Below, in pieces: positions 9,198 through 20,284 of a stretch of DNA of 64,000 nucleotides. Position numbers and translations under genes: made by a program. Location of the stretch: positions 2,480,001-2,544,000 of the forward strand of contig JAHQRK010000009.1 in assembly GCA_019828595.1 (NCBI GenBank), written 5' to 3'. The notes under the pieces were generated by a model. It did not search any database. It worked only from the letters and a program-made list of their open reading frames with translations, and was not told where the DNA came from. The DNA comes from Aphanomyces cochlioides (Eukaryota > Oomycota > Saprolegniomycetes > Saprolegniales > Verrucalvaceae). The first letter of the stretch is position 1; every line of letters begins with the position of its first letter.

Positions 9198-11563
9198 ATG
9201 ATGAAGGAGCAGGTATCGCTACCCGCTGCGTTCGATCAATGGCTCGCCACGACCTTTTCAACGTCACCGCCGCCTCTTCCAGCTCGCAAAGCCAACAAAT
9301 ATCGCCATTTGGAGCCATTGGAGCCACGGAAGTCGGCGGCGGCGACGTCAAAGTCAACATTTTCAACAAAGTCGGTGCAGACTCCGCCGCAGAATCGATT
9401 ATCTCGTCGTCTCGACGCGGAATTCGCGCAGTGGACGTACAAAGACAATGAAATGCAGCCTGGTGTGTGCTTCTTTCACTTCCTGAAAGCTCTCAATCTG
9501 CTGCAAGTACATGGATTTCTAATGCCACCGACGCTCGCGACAGACGGACGCGGCGGCTTTGTCTGGCTGACAACTTGTAGAAACAACAATCAATTTTGCA
9601 TCAACGAATTTCACTCCAAGGCGGAATTGATGCGAAATGGGCCAAAAATCCTTCAGAAATTGACGTCGTCGGCGCAAAAGGCGCTGGTTTTACTCAAAGA
9701 ACGCCAAACAAACTGTCACGACGCACAGAATCGCACGATATTGCTCTCATCCAAGGCAGAAGTGATGGATCGATTGGAAAAACTGCAATCCACGCCAAAA
9801 GAGTATGCTCGTGAAGGCTTTCGATGGCAAATCTTTTATTTCGTTTAGATTTGCAGCATTGCAAGCATTTATTCGGCCAAAAGGATCAAAGCCATGGATC
9901 ATTCGCGTGGTTTGGAAGGCGAAGAGCAGTCGAACGTACGCCCTCGTCATTGCCGACGCCGTGAACGAGCAAATTACCAAGTCAGAGACGGCTACAATGG
10001 ACAAAAGCACATCAATGTACGTCAAAATTACCGTGGGAAAACAAATTCCACTCCATTTTGGCTCTTTTCCCTGCAAATCCCACCAGATTTGAGCAATTTC
10101 AGTTCAACTGTTTGATTGGCGTGAAAAAAGGCTAAATGGCCCCTTGGCACTCTTAGAATTTGATAGAAATCAAGGGGAAATGAGGGGGAAAGAGCTAAAA
10201 TGGAGGCAAATCCACATTTCATCAATCTCTTGCTGGGACTGAAGTTTTGGATGAAATAGGGCGTCATGGACTGAGCCAAAGGCAATTGTATCGAGTTTAG
10301 TGCCGCATTTGGAGCAAGCGATGCTGGTAAATCTGTGCTTTCAGCTGAATTTTCAGGCTTTTTTTCTAGGCAAAGCTCAAGACTGTCGTCGTGGATTTCG
10401 TCCAAGACCAAGACAGTATTTGGTGGTTTATCCAAGTCAAAGCATTCCAAATCGCTGCGAAAATGCAGACAAATCAAGTGGAATCGCAGCAAATTTCGAT
10501 TCAAAGTTCAGTTTCCAGTGAGAAAAAAGCACCGCATCGCCTTGAAAATCCGTCGCTGCAATCATTTTGCAAAGGTCGCGTCTGCGGTGGCCAAAATACT
10601 GCGTCCAGTGCATTTTCAGTGTCGTTCAAGGTAAATTTCCAGCATTTTGAAGCGGATGTGACGACATTTCTCGCATTTTCGTAGGAATTCCTCCACGTCA
10701 ATTATGTCCAAGATCAGGGTAATGCCCCAGAGAATAGAGATGACGTTGGCTGGGACGAATTTGTCGATAAACTCCACCGAAAAGAGCGCAATCGATTCTA
10801 CGACCGCGTTCCTCTCTGTCCTGCGTGCTATCCTCTATACAATACGAAGAAAATCACGAAATCCGCACCGAAAAAGTCAATTTCAGCTCTAAAAACGCAA
10901 AAATTACTGCTTTCATTGGAACAAGCGCTCGAACTGTATCCTGTCGACGAAACTATACAGAATCAAGGCGCTTCAGTCGAAAGATCTCCTCCACAGCCTC
11001 AAGAAACACAAAGAAATGAGTCCCCCAACCGATTTCAAGCTGAATACGACAAGGACTTCAATTTCAGGACGATTGGCGATAGTGTCAACGAAATTCCCGT
11101 TGAAATCTCTGCTTTATCGCTTGAAAACGACAAATCCAAGGCGATTTTGGATGAAAATCCAGCTATTCCAGAGCCAATTGAGCCTGAAACCTTTGAAACA
11201 CATCGCTCGATTGACGCGCTCTGGACGCAGTTTGCGCCACCGATTGCTCCATTTCCGCCGTCTTTGGAATCTTTTCGAGCAAAAACCATCGCTGTGCTGC
11301 CTCAAGAAGTCGTGAGCGTCGATGGAACGCGGTATTTCTATGACGACGCCTACAAGACGCAGATTTTAGCATTGACTCGTGATTGCTTTGCGCTGTCGAC
11401 GGCTGTGCGGCTTGAATCCACCGGCTCGGACACTCTGGCGCTGCATTCAATATATTTAGAGCTCCAAGACGACTGCGCTGACGACACAAATGCTCTTTTT
11501 GGCCAAGAAACGACGCAAAAATACATTGTTTTGACGCCTCTGTTGAAAGATGGCCTTAAATAA
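9198..11563 (+). CDS. Conserved multi-exon protein of unknown function
   Basis: ATG 9198, only 33 bases after SYF1. Exon 1 runs to 9802; a 46-base intron (9803-9848) restores the frame FAALQAFIRPKGSKPWIIRV. Splicing between about 10020 and 10370 is not resolved; coding-like pieces there include QLFDWREKRLNGPLALLEF and SLVPHLEQAML. From 10370 the frame reads AKLKTVVVDFVQDQDSIWWF then IQVKAF, then after an intron (about 10630-10683) EFLHVNYVQDQ and a Cys-containing VPLCPACYPLYNTKK, ending at 11563. The VVVDFVQD..WWFIQVKAF core looks like a conserved domain that I cannot name. The long tail is acidic and probably disordered. It converges with the next gene, with 10 bases between stops. Confidence 0.65.
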
Positions 11564-11573
11564 GCTCGAGCGA

Positions 11574-13814
11574 CTAGCTGTCGTCGGCCGAGTCGTCGAA
11601 ATCGACTTGGATTTTGCCCAAAACGTATCGATGCATGTCGTATTTGGAGAGAATTCGTCTCGGACAATGGACTTTGACCTTGTGTTTCCACTCCCCCGAC
11701 GGCAAGACGACGAAATAGTGCGCCGTGCACGAATCAGGCTCTTGGTACCATCCCGTGCCGCCTTGAGACGTCCCTGGCATCGCCCCCAAGACGCCGCACG
11801 CTTTGGCTTCGTCGTAGAGCGTCGATTGGAACAATTTTCTCCCTCGATGGCCTCGGAAGTGGCGTTGGATCGCGATAACAGCCTCTTTTTCAAGTAGAAA
11901 ACGATCCGCGACGGCGACAAGATCCTCCGTTGGTAAGATATCCTTGGCTCCGTCTAGAATACTCGAAGAAATGGCCAAATCGAAATCGTCGGTGGTGTTT
12001 GGAGCGTTGGGCGAAGCTAGAAAGATCGAATCATCATCCTCTGGCAATGATATCAATCCCATTTGGATATTTTCAGCATTGTCGACGGCTTCAGAGATCT
12101 CTAGCGGCTCGGAAATCAACTTTTCAGTCACGTCAGAGCTTGGTTGAGGCGATTTCGGTGGCGTTTCGACGTTTGGAGATGGATTTGCCGGCTCAAAAGC
12201 GTTCAATTGATCGTCTTGTGGTTCGATTTGCACCCGTGGTGTTGTTTTGCTATCGTCAGGAGAAAGACGCGATTCATTTGACGCGTCAGCGCTGGATATG
12301 GAACCCTCTGATGGCTCTTTGGGCGCATTCTCTTGCGTCGTTTCGACTCTTTCGTGCATCTCGAGCGGCTCTGGCTGATTGTCAGGATACAGCGTCAATT
12401 CTTGGGCTGTTTTTGCTTGAATGACGTCGTTTTGAGCGATTGGATTGCCTTGCACGCTCTCTTTGGATTGATTTGGATCGCCATCTTCGAGTTGAGCGTC
12501 GTCTATGGGAAGATTCAAGTCAATGTGGAGAGTTTCCTCGTCAGCAAGATCTTCCTGGGTGTCTTGAGCTAAATTTGACGGCCGCGCTGTCGATTTCTCT
12601 GCGATTTGATTCATTTTGAGGCCAATTTCGGCTGGAATTGCATCAAAGTCGACTGAATTGCTTGGGATATCGTCGACGAGAGCTGAACTCGATTTCTCGC
12701 CTTTTTCAGCTTCGTCCTGGGCTGGTTGTGCTTGAAGCAAGTCCATTTTATCGAGGAGAATGTCGTTTTCAACGGGGGAAGTGCTTGAAATATCCAGATT
12801 TTGCTGTTCGCCGTCGTCTTTGTCATGGATTTCTTGGCGGAAAGTCGATCTTATGTCCATTTCGCCGGTTCCCTCAAGGATTCTGTCTACTTTGGCATTT
12901 TCGTCGATTTGATTGCCATGATTTGAGCTCCTGTCGACTGGATTCGTCTCCTCCGATGACAGTTCCTTGTCGTCAGCCTTCTCGTTGGGAAATGGCGAGT
13001 ATTGCGGTTCGATACGGTCGAAAGACGTCGATTTTTGGAGTTCTTTGAGGGCTTGGACACCCCGAATGCCTGCTGTGGGCGTTGTTTCACTTGTTGCCTT
13101 CTTTTTGATGTGGATTTCATAGCCGAAGACGTCCAAGGCAACTTCACTCAATGGAGACGCGTCAGTATCGAGAGAATCGCCGACAAACGTGGTCAAGAAC
13201 GCTTGAAAAATCGCTTCCGATGTTTTTCCAACGGGGGGCTTTGAGAAATCCGCTGGGGAAGGTCGTTTTGCCGCTTGTTTGGCCTTTGGGGCACTCTCCT
13301 TTATCGTTTTCTTGGCTTTGACGGCGGGGCGCTTGGCCGCAGACGTGGGGCTTGGACTGCCTCGAAGTTGCAGCGGTTTATTCGCTGCTTGTTGCTTTTT
13401 TTCCAGCGGAGAGCGCGCTCTGAGTGGATTTTGCAGTTTCTTGGGCGGCAAGCTCCACTGGAATTCGTCTTCAACGCGGTCGAAGTCGCCGTTGGAAGTC
13501 TTGGCCATCACTTGGCGCAGCAGATTCGACTCGTGGGCGCGTGCAAGGGCGAATTCCATCTCAAGTCGAAGCCGTTTCTCGGGCGATTTGCATTGCGCCA
13601 GCTGCAGCTCGCGCGTGTTTTCCGACGCGATAAAGGTCTCAATCAACTTTAAATTCTTTTGCTGCGTCGACAGAATCGATCGCCCATTGTCGCGGAGCAC
13701 AAGCGGGCGCTCCATGAGCAATCCACCGACAGTTACACCTTTGAAACCGCCTTCAAAATCGGTTTCACACGATAGAAAGTGCGTCACAGACCAGATTTTC
13801 CATGCAATTAGCAT
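11574..13814 (-). CDS. Large disordered protein with an IQ motif near the C-terminus
   Basis: Single 746-codon frame, ATG 13814; a second in-frame ATG (MERPLVLRDNG) lies about 100 bases in and may be the true start. Residues about 120-200 are basic (Lys/Pro/Ser), about 250-590 are acidic and low in complexity, and near residue 630 there is one IQ calmodulin-binding motif (AVIAIQRHFRGHRGRKLFQ). The folded-looking C-terminus (GTGWYQEPDSCTAHYFVVLP, then HCPRRILSKYDMHRYVLGK) has no family I recognise. IQ motifs bind calmodulin or myosin light chains, so a calcium-linked cytoskeletal or flagellar role is a guess. Long frames on the other strand are read-through shadows of its low-complexity region. 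Confidence 0.7.
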   Translation of the reverse strand: MLIAWKIWSVTHFLSCETDFEGGFKGVTVGGLLMERPLVLRDNGRSILSTQQKNLKLIETFIASENTRELQLAQCKSPEKRLRLEMEFALARAHESNLLRQVMAKTSNGDFDRVEDEFQWSLPPKKLQNPLRARSPLEKKQQAANKPLQLRGSPSPTSAAKRPAVKAKKTIKESAPKAKQAAKRPSPADFSKPPVGKTSEAIFQAFLTTFVGDSLDTDASPLSEVALDVFGYEIHIKKKATSETTPTAGIRGVQALKELQKSTSFDRIEPQYSPFPNEKADDKELSSEETNPVDRSSNHGNQIDENAKVDRILEGTGEMDIRSTFRQEIHDKDDGEQQNLDISSTSPVENDILLDKMDLLQAQPAQDEAEKGEKSSSALVDDIPSNSVDFDAIPAEIGLKMNQIAEKSTARPSNLAQDTQEDLADEETLHIDLNLPIDDAQLEDGDPNQSKESVQGNPIAQNDVIQAKTAQELTLYPDNQPEPLEMHERVETTQENAPKEPSEGSISSADASNESRLSPDDSKTTPRVQIEPQDDQLNAFEPANPSPNVETPPKSPQPSSDVTEKLISEPLEISEAVDNAENIQMGLISLPEDDDSIFLASPNAPNTTDDFDLAISSSILDGAKDILPTEDLVAVADRFLLEKEAVIAIQRHFRGHRGRKLFQSTLYDEAKACGVLGAMPGTSQGGTGWYQEPDSCTAHYFVVLPSGEWKHKVKVHCPRRILSKYDMHRYVLGKIQVDFDDSADDS

Positions 13815-15844
13815 CTAAACGATCTTGACGCTTTAGAAAAGCTGGTAGCCTCCACGGTAACTTGGAGGTATTGCTTTCCCTGGCTTACCGATGCCACTCA
13901 TGTCCACACTATAACAATTACCTTTGAATAATAATAATTCTTAAAATTAATACTTTCCAGAGTATACGTATTGGAAGGAAATTGTTAAAAGCTGTCTAAT
14001 GTAAGGATCTTGTATGTGTTACTTGAAAATCTTATTATATTATATTTTTGTATATATCAATTGTCCAGAGTTTTTCACGAAACTTTAATCCTGCTTTGAC
14101 GAGGGCGAACTATTTACCGGTATTTGTTTCTTTGAATCGTGTCAGCTTTTTAGCATTTTATCATTCACTCAATGCCCTCTCTTGCACCCAAAGATACATC
14201 GTTCAGCGATGACAGTCTTTATCATTTCAACCAAGAAAGACACAATACCTGTTAAAATTAATAATTGATTTTTGGAAATGAATCTGTCCAAGGACATGAA
14301 GGAAGCTCGTTTGGTTGCTTTCCATGCGCTGTGGATGAAGTTTTGAAGACCTTGAGGCATAAACTCGCCAGTTAAGTCATTCACAACGAGCAAAGCATAT
14401 GGAGAAAGGCACGAGATGTGGGATGAATATGCAGCCAATTATCACTTGCACTCATTTAAACTGTTATACTTGATAATTGTATACTTTTGAATCTCCAATT
14501 TAACAAGACTCTATGAATTTATTCCTGTCGTATTTAAGGAGTCTGTCTCAATAATTCGTTCGGAAAATTAATAATGGAGACAAAAAAGGGGACGGAAATG
14601 GAGACTCGGCCATCTTGGCGTTGTGCACGAGGGGACAACTCGTCAGATTCTTTCTTCGCGCTGAGTCCGATCATGTTTTTGTGCCGGAGGAACAACTTCA
14701 AAGATTGAACTTGACTTGACACGGACCAGAGTTTGATCCTTGAACTCTGCGATCTACGACGGCAAGTGTCAAAGATCTTCCGACATGTCCAGCTGGAAGG
14801 TTTCTGCCTGACTGATGCCATCATTGCGACATCTTTGATCTTTCCAGACGGAAAACGACATTGGGGATCTCATAATTACTGAGACGTTATCATCTCGTTA
14901 ATTCACAAAAGCTAATTATAGTCCACTTTTTCTAGGATAATTGAGTCTCTCTAAAGCGTCAGGTGTATGCCTTTCAGAGGTGAACTTTATTGTCGGCTTG
15001 TCTCCATCTTGAGAGCTTTTCAAGGCTGGGCTTGTCGCGTGGCGTGTGGCTAACTAATCGAGATCGTCCGTACGATGTACGAGAAGTTGAAAATCCCACG
15101 TGAGACAAGTATCAAGTGAAAAATGTGATTACAACCACTGCGATCTGGTGTTAACTCGCGCCAGAACTGTCTGCCGCTGTGCTTTCGCCTTCCCAGTGAC
15201 GCACTTGACAGTTCAAGTACGCCAAATTCGAACTTGATCCAGCCACGATTGTGCTCCCTTTGGATTCTCGTCAACTTGCCTGCACGGTTAAAAAACGTTG
15301 CAAATTCCAACCTGACTCGACATGTAACTCCTCCGACTAAATTGACACCGCCTACGATACTCCAAACCAATGCAGTCTTTACCTCAAGCTGTGTTGGTCT
15401 CTATCCGCAGTGGATTTTAGCCTTGACTTTGTGTGGCCAGCGCATGGCGTCAACATGTGCAACAAAGCGTGACTAGCCTCTCTATTGGCGAAAACCTTTT
15501 TTTCGAGTAATTTTCAAATATATATCGAGGTTAACTCGTAAAAATCGCTTTTTTGGTGAGATTTTCTTGAAAAGTGTAGGTTGACTCAGTGAGACCAACA
15601 CTCATACTTCAGAAATTCACTGATTTTCTCAATCTGAATAATTTCGTCTCGTTTATTGAGTCTCTGTTAATTGACTCGTTAATTCTGTGTTTACGGAAAA
15701 TATTGAAACTCAATTGAGATGACGTGGCGGCATTGTGATGCTACGCCAATCAAGTGACACAAGTACAGTGCAACAAAGAGTGGCAGCGGCCAGAGAGCAC
15801 CCAGCAACGCTTTCGTTTCGTCTGGTCATTTTCTCTTTTTCAAG
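13815..15844. other. Two-kilobase intergenic region, no gene supported
   Basis: Mixed AT-rich and normal-composition DNA. Several 60-110 codon open frames occur on both strands, but none has a family signature or splice structure that extends it. Words of the type TCTCGTTAATT and GACTCGTTAATT recur (about 14890 and 15670) and again near 23890 in inverted form, which hints at an old dispersed repeat. Confidence 0.5.
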
Positions 15845-16492
15845 ATGACCAACTCGACAATGAGCAGCAGCGGCAGTGGCCCCATGTTTCTCAAGAAACT
15901 CTACGACATGATGCACACGACGCCTGCGAGCATTGGCGGCTGGTGCCAAGGCGGCGCCGCCTTTGAGATCAAAAACCCCAAAGAGTTTGCAAGAGTCATG
16001 CTGCCGCAGTACTTTAAACACAGCAAGTTTTCCAGCTTTGTGCGTCAGCTCAACTTTTATGGCTTTCAAAAATGCAAAAAGGAAGTACTCCTTGTTGCCC
16101 ACGAGACCGACGAGTCGCGCCGCGCTTTGACATTCTACCACCAATATTTCATCCAACACAAGCCCCATCTGATGCAAAAGATCAGACGTAAGACCAACTA
16201 CTCGGACCTTGCTTCAGACCAGGGCTCGGCCACCGACGACGTCGAGGAACTCCGCAGCGAAGTGGCAAGTATCAAACGCACTCTGTCATCGCTGTCGACA
16301 CAATTGGCCCAGCTCACGCAGCTCATATCGAACGTGAGTCCGCCGCCCAGGCAGCCCCTCATGAAGCGGAATTCGCTCCTAGATGCATTAGAGTACCTCG
16401 AGGATGCCATGCCGACGGCATCTGCGTCTATGCCACATCTGCACACGATCGAGCCGATCAAATGCGAAAACGAAATCCTGTATCAATGTTAA
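15845..16492 (+). CDS. HSF-type DNA-binding protein (HSF copy A)
   Basis: Single exon, 215 residues, ATG 15845. The HSF winged-helix DNA-binding domain spans about residues 13-115: MFLKKLYDMMHTTP, then the recognition-helix signature [14 protein letters not shown], then FYHQYFIQHKPHLMQKIRRK. A short coiled coil follows (VEELRSEVASIKRTL.., about residues 135-170), which should drive oligomerisation. There is no extended transactivation region. Such short HSF-like proteins are expanded in oomycetes. HSF proteins bind nGAAn repeats in the nucleus. The closest relative here is the next HSF gene (17997-18524), same strand, which suggests local duplication. Confidence 0.9.
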   Translation: MTNSTMSSSGSGPMFLKKLYDMMHTTPASIGGWCQGGAAFEIKNPKEFARVMLPQYFKHSKFSSFVRQLNFYGFQKCKKEVLLVAHETDESRRALTFYHQYFIQHKPHLMQKIRRKTNYSDLASDQGSATDDVEELRSEVASIKRTLSSLSTQLAQLTQLISNVSPPPRQPLMKRNSLLDALEYLEDAMPTASASMPHLHTIEPIKCENEILYQC

Positions 16493-17996
16493 TATATCAT
16501 CTCCCTTGAACATGCCATCGTGAGTTGCCAGAGACAAGGCGGCGCCCGCGAGCTGCAGATGGTTTTATGAAGACAAGCACATTGTGCCGCCATGTTGAGT
16601 TCGTTTCCCACCAAAATCAAAACAATATATTGTACAATATATTGAAACTGTGCAATGTATTGATAAATATATTGTAATTTAAAAATATATTGAAATATAT
16701 TTTCAGCAACTGGATATGCTGCCCAGCATTCGCCTTTCAACGACATGATTTTGAGTCGTCTCGATCAAGTTCACACAAGAAAACGACCGCTATCCTTCTT
16801 TTATCATGACAGATAGCTGTGTGAGTTTCTGAGGAGTGTTGGAATAGACGAGGGGTGCATTTCTGCGCCACACGGCGGGGTATGCTGTGTCGATGGAGTC
16901 CGAAGAACATTAGTGTATCTTTGTAATGTTTGGCCATCTGCTTGATCTCGGTGGACGTCACCTTGTATGGCAAACCTCACCTCGATAGCGCAGAGTTGAG
17001 TCCATGCAAGGGCTGGCCTCAAACTCCATGTAGAATTTACTTGAAGGATCGCAAAGACATCCCATCGCTTCTTCTTCTCGGGAAGGTCGTTGCGTTTGCC
17101 GGCGAAGCTCCCGTCCGAAGAAAAATGGACGCCCAGCTAGGCCTCATCGCCCTCTGGATGGAAATGCACGACAAGGGGGGGATAAGCTCTGCTCGTTGTG
17201 CAGTATGCATGGGAGTCCAAAATGCAGAGAACTCAGCAGAACAAAATTATGCAAACATCGATGGGTTTCGCACACCCTCCTCGTCTTGATATGCTCGTCA
17301 AGCTTGCACTTATTTACTCAAGCATGCAACTCTTGGTACAAATCGCCGCTGCTTCTTGTTTCATGGCGTTTACGCTCTCAATCATTTCGTCAAGTGGGTG
17401 TTAACTCGTCGAGTTTGCTCTCCTGGGTGAAATCGAGATTACAAACTTTGGAGTGCACATTCCGTTTGTCCAGCAAGAATACCACACCAGTGCTTTCTAG
17501 CCCAGCTAGAGTCGACCGTCTAGTCTAGCGCCAGCAGCTAACTTTGGCTTTCCATGGAGTCTACCAAGTGAGCATGGAAGTTCAAGCTGCAGGGGTCGTC
17601 CGTCACCAGCGCAGAGCCTTCAAATAATAAATAATTAAAAAGAATTAAAAATATTTATTTTAATTATGTTGACCAATTGTATATTTTTCGGATTTGTGAA
17701 CAACATTGAAGCAAATCAATGGATGAGTCAACGAAATCCCGACAACTTGGTCGGACCGCGCGGAAGAAATCCGAGAGAGCGCCGACAAAGCGAATCGAAG
17801 ATCGATCGATGTTGTTCCAGGCAACTGGAGCTGTTTGTGGCAATCGATAGACTGTCGAACGCGAAGAGGAGCGGCAACTCCTCACTTTGTGTCCAAGGAA
17901 CAATTTGTGTTCTATTGAATTCCTCAAGGCGAGGATGGGCGCTGGCCACGATCATTTTGGTAAATTTGGTCAAGAGCTCACAAGCTACGCTGCGAG
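16493..17996. other. Intergenic region between HSF copies A and B
   Basis: Contains an AT-rich ATATTG repeat cluster (16622-16706). The middle has open frames up to 119 codons that match nothing I know and have no splice support. No RNA gene seen. Confidence 0.5.
16622..16706. repeat. ATATTG/CAATAT inverted repeat cluster
   Basis: At least six ATATTG or CAATAT words in both orientations within 85 bases, self-complementary overall. It resembles the cluster at 2736-2792. Confidence 0.45.
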
Positions 17997-18524
17997 ATGC
18001 TCCCGCGTTCGATATCTTGCATGTTTCTCAAGAAACTCTTCGACATGATTGAAACCCTCCCGTCGGAATTGGGTGGCTGGTGCGACCACGGCACTGCGTT
18101 TGAAATCAAAGACCCACGCGAGTTTGAACGCGTGGTGCTGCCCAAGTACTTTAAGCAGTGCAAGTTCACAAGCTTTGTCCGCCAGCTCAACTTTTATGGC
18201 TTCCAGAAACGCAAGAAGGAGACACTTCTTGTTGCGCACGAAGCGACGGAATCCGTCGTCTTCTTCCACCCCCATTTCCAGCAACATGCCCCCCATCACA
18301 TGGCCAAGATCAAGCGCAAAACCAACCACTCTGACACAACCTCTGGGGGCTACGACACACCGTCCGCGTCGTCCACGAACGACGAAGTCGAAGAACTCCG
18401 CGCGGACGTCACAGACATCAAAAACACACTGGCGTCGCTGAGCGCCCAGCTGAACCAGCTTACGACGATCGTCACGGTCGTCATGCATGCAGCTCCGAAG
18501 CCAGCACCCACCCAGAAATTTTAA
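17997..18524 (+). CDS. HSF-type DNA-binding protein (HSF copy B)
   Basis: Single exon, 175 residues from ATG 17997; an internal ATG (MFLKKLFDMI, 18021) aligns with the domain start of copy A and may be used instead. DNA-binding domain signature [14 protein letters not shown]; then [19 protein letters not shown]; then coiled coil VEELRADVTDIKNTLASLS. It ends soon after the coiled coil, so it is one of the shortest HSF-like proteins in the window and has no activation domain. It probably binds HSE-like DNA as an oligomer, perhaps as a competitor of longer HSFs (inference). Confidence 0.88.
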   Translation: MLPRSISCMFLKKLFDMIETLPSELGGWCDHGTAFEIKDPREFERVVLPKYFKQCKFTSFVRQLNFYGFQKRKKETLLVAHEATESVVFFHPHFQQHAPHHMAKIKRKTNHSDTTSGGYDTPSASSTNDEVEELRADVTDIKNTLASLSAQLNQLTTIVTVVMHAAPKPAPTQKF

Positions 18525-19549
18525 CTTCCAATGCATCTCTATTGACTAAATTATACTCCAACCTGGTCAAGTTCTCGTCGTGGGCTGGCAAAGAATACTT
18601 TTGTTCTTCGCGCAGCTTCTTTGTGAATCTCTTCGCGTCGCTCGCGATCTTTCATGCTGGACACAGCAACGTACGTTGTTGTCGTCCTTGGCACCATGCT
18701 CGCACTGACGTTCAACCCTTTCCCTCTACCTTGGCCCCTGTCTCTGCATAAAAAATCACACTCAGCCTCTCTTCGCCGCAGTCTATGCTATTTATGAGGG
18801 CATTTCAGCCCTTGAATTCAATGGAAAAGCGTTTGAATCGCCTTATGACAGAGGTAAAAGGGCGAACAGCGATCACGAAACCGCAAGAAAAATGCTCCGA
18901 GGGGGAACCAGGGGGGATTTGCCACCAAAGTTTGACGCTGGGGCTATCAAACCAGCGACTTGTTCGTTGCAAAGCAGATTGAAAGATGGCGGTCCCTCCG
19001 GCCTCAATCGACTGAAATGTGAGATAGAACAACGAGAATTCTTGTTTGCAAAGCGAGTTGTTGTCGTCCACATTGTCGTAAAATATCACTTTGAGCGTCG
19101 CGACAAACGTTGCCAGCAAGTCCACGGACTTTTGTCCAATTAAATGGATTAAACGAGTACTAGCCAATCAGAAGTGGTTATTTCAATGTGTCTCTGTAAT
19201 TCTGTCCAATTCAAAGGATTAAATGAGTATGAACCAATCAGCGATCAGAATTGCAGTACCTCTATTTATTCATGCCTATACAAACTCCAAGTATAGGTGT
19301 CAGTGCGACGTTGTCTGATTTTCACGAAGCCCTCAAGTCTGAGTTGATAAATCGCCATTCATCCCCGAGAGCTTTCAGACAGCGCGAACAACAAGTCCAC
19401 ATCATAGAGCATTGTTTCCTCTGTCGTTTCACCCAAGAAGCAGCTTGAAAGCTGTATTTCTTGCTGAGATATCCCAGATTTGCTGATAATCAACAGGGTT
19501 TGAATTTCCCATCTCGAGCTTTGTTCGACGGTATTTCACGTTGTCGTCC
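18525..19549. other. Intergenic region between HSF copy B and the FYVE gene
   Basis: No gene supported. Holds a short direct duplication with CCAAT boxes (19134-19240) that is probably promoter DNA of the FYVE gene. Confidence 0.5.
19134..19240 (+). promoter_or_regulatory. Duplicated promoter-like unit with two CCAAT boxes
   Basis: Two imperfect copies about 70 bases apart, each with the order TGTCCAATT, GGATTAAA, GAGTA, CCAATCA. CCAAT boxes lie at 19164-19168 and 19234-19238, about 310-390 bases before the FYVE gene start. CCAAT boxes are bound by NF-Y in eukaryotes; function here is inferred. Confidence 0.45.
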
Positions 19550-20275
19550 ATGGCGACGCGCTCTTTTAATCCAGTGGACAATGCCAACTTGGCGCATTAC
19601 TATCGCAGTCGACGTGGACGGGGGCTCTCAGTCGGTCGTGGTGGCTCACTGAGCTTCACGGTGACAATGGGGAAGCTTTGGACGGATTACACATTTTTGA
19701 GCTGGTCGGGCATGGCCATGGCGGTCAATGTTGATGGTCGTCCGTGCACTGCGGAAGCACAGAGTCTTTTAAAAGCCTCTGGTGTTGGTGTGGCGCCACC
19801 AGGTTCGTACTGTAGGAAGCTGATTATCTACGGTATGCGGCTCCCCAAGTTGGCTACGATCGGATTCGATATTTGTGAAATCCATTCTGGAATCCGTGCC
19901 ATGCCAACCAAGTGGAGACTGTGGCGATCCAAGTCTGAAAGAGGCGGCGACGCGACGCACTGCTGGAGCTGCACCAAGCAGTTTAATTTCCTCACGTGCC
20001 ATGGAACGTGGTGCAGGACGTGCCACCACTTTGTCTGCAGAGAGTGTTCCACCGTGATGGGCTCGCCCAAAGTCAAGCAGCGCATGTGTCTCTGCTGCTC
20101 GAGCAGCTTTCTAAGCCGTGACAAGATGGTGCCGTTGAAAACACTGCGCTCGTGCGACGAACAACGTGAATCGTCGTTTGGAACGCTCATTTTGTCCCCA
20201 AAGCAATGCATCGACATCTCAAGACAGCGCTGCCGCTCCGAGGAAACAATCAAAATGCCTAGCTTAACCATATAA
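19550..20275 (+). CDS. FYVE-type zinc-finger protein, truncated START-FYVE relative
   Basis: ATG 19550 (MATRSFNPVDNANLAHYY), 241 residues. The middle (PKLATIGFDICEIHSGIRA and PTKWRLW) matches the tail of START domains in oomycete START-FYVE proteins. Then a FYVE-like finger: CWSC, about 15 residues, WCRTCHHFVCREC, and CLCC. The spacing fits FYVE, but the usual basic R(R/K)HHCR patch that binds PI3P reads GTWCRTC, so lipid binding may be weak or lost. The START part is much shorter than usual (about 140 residues before the finger). A role at endosomes follows from the family only. A remnant on the other strand starts right after its stop. Confidence 0.7.
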   Translation: MATRSFNPVDNANLAHYYRSRRGRGLSVGRGGSLSFTVTMGKLWTDYTFLSWSGMAMAVNVDGRPCTAEAQSLLKASGVGVAPPGSYCRKLIIYGMRLPKLATIGFDICEIHSGIRAMPTKWRLWRSKSERGGDATHCWSCTKQFNFLTCHGTWCRTCHHFVCRECSTVMGSPKVKQRMCLCCSSSFLSRDKMVPLKTLRSCDEQRESSFGTLILSPKQCIDISRQRCRSEETIKMPSLTI

Positions 20276-20284
20276 CTTATGCTT

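Noticed and set aside
13279..13818. A 179-codon plus-strand frame opposite the IQ-motif gene
   Set aside because: It mirrors the low-complexity Ser/Lys/Pro region of the real gene and has no domain.
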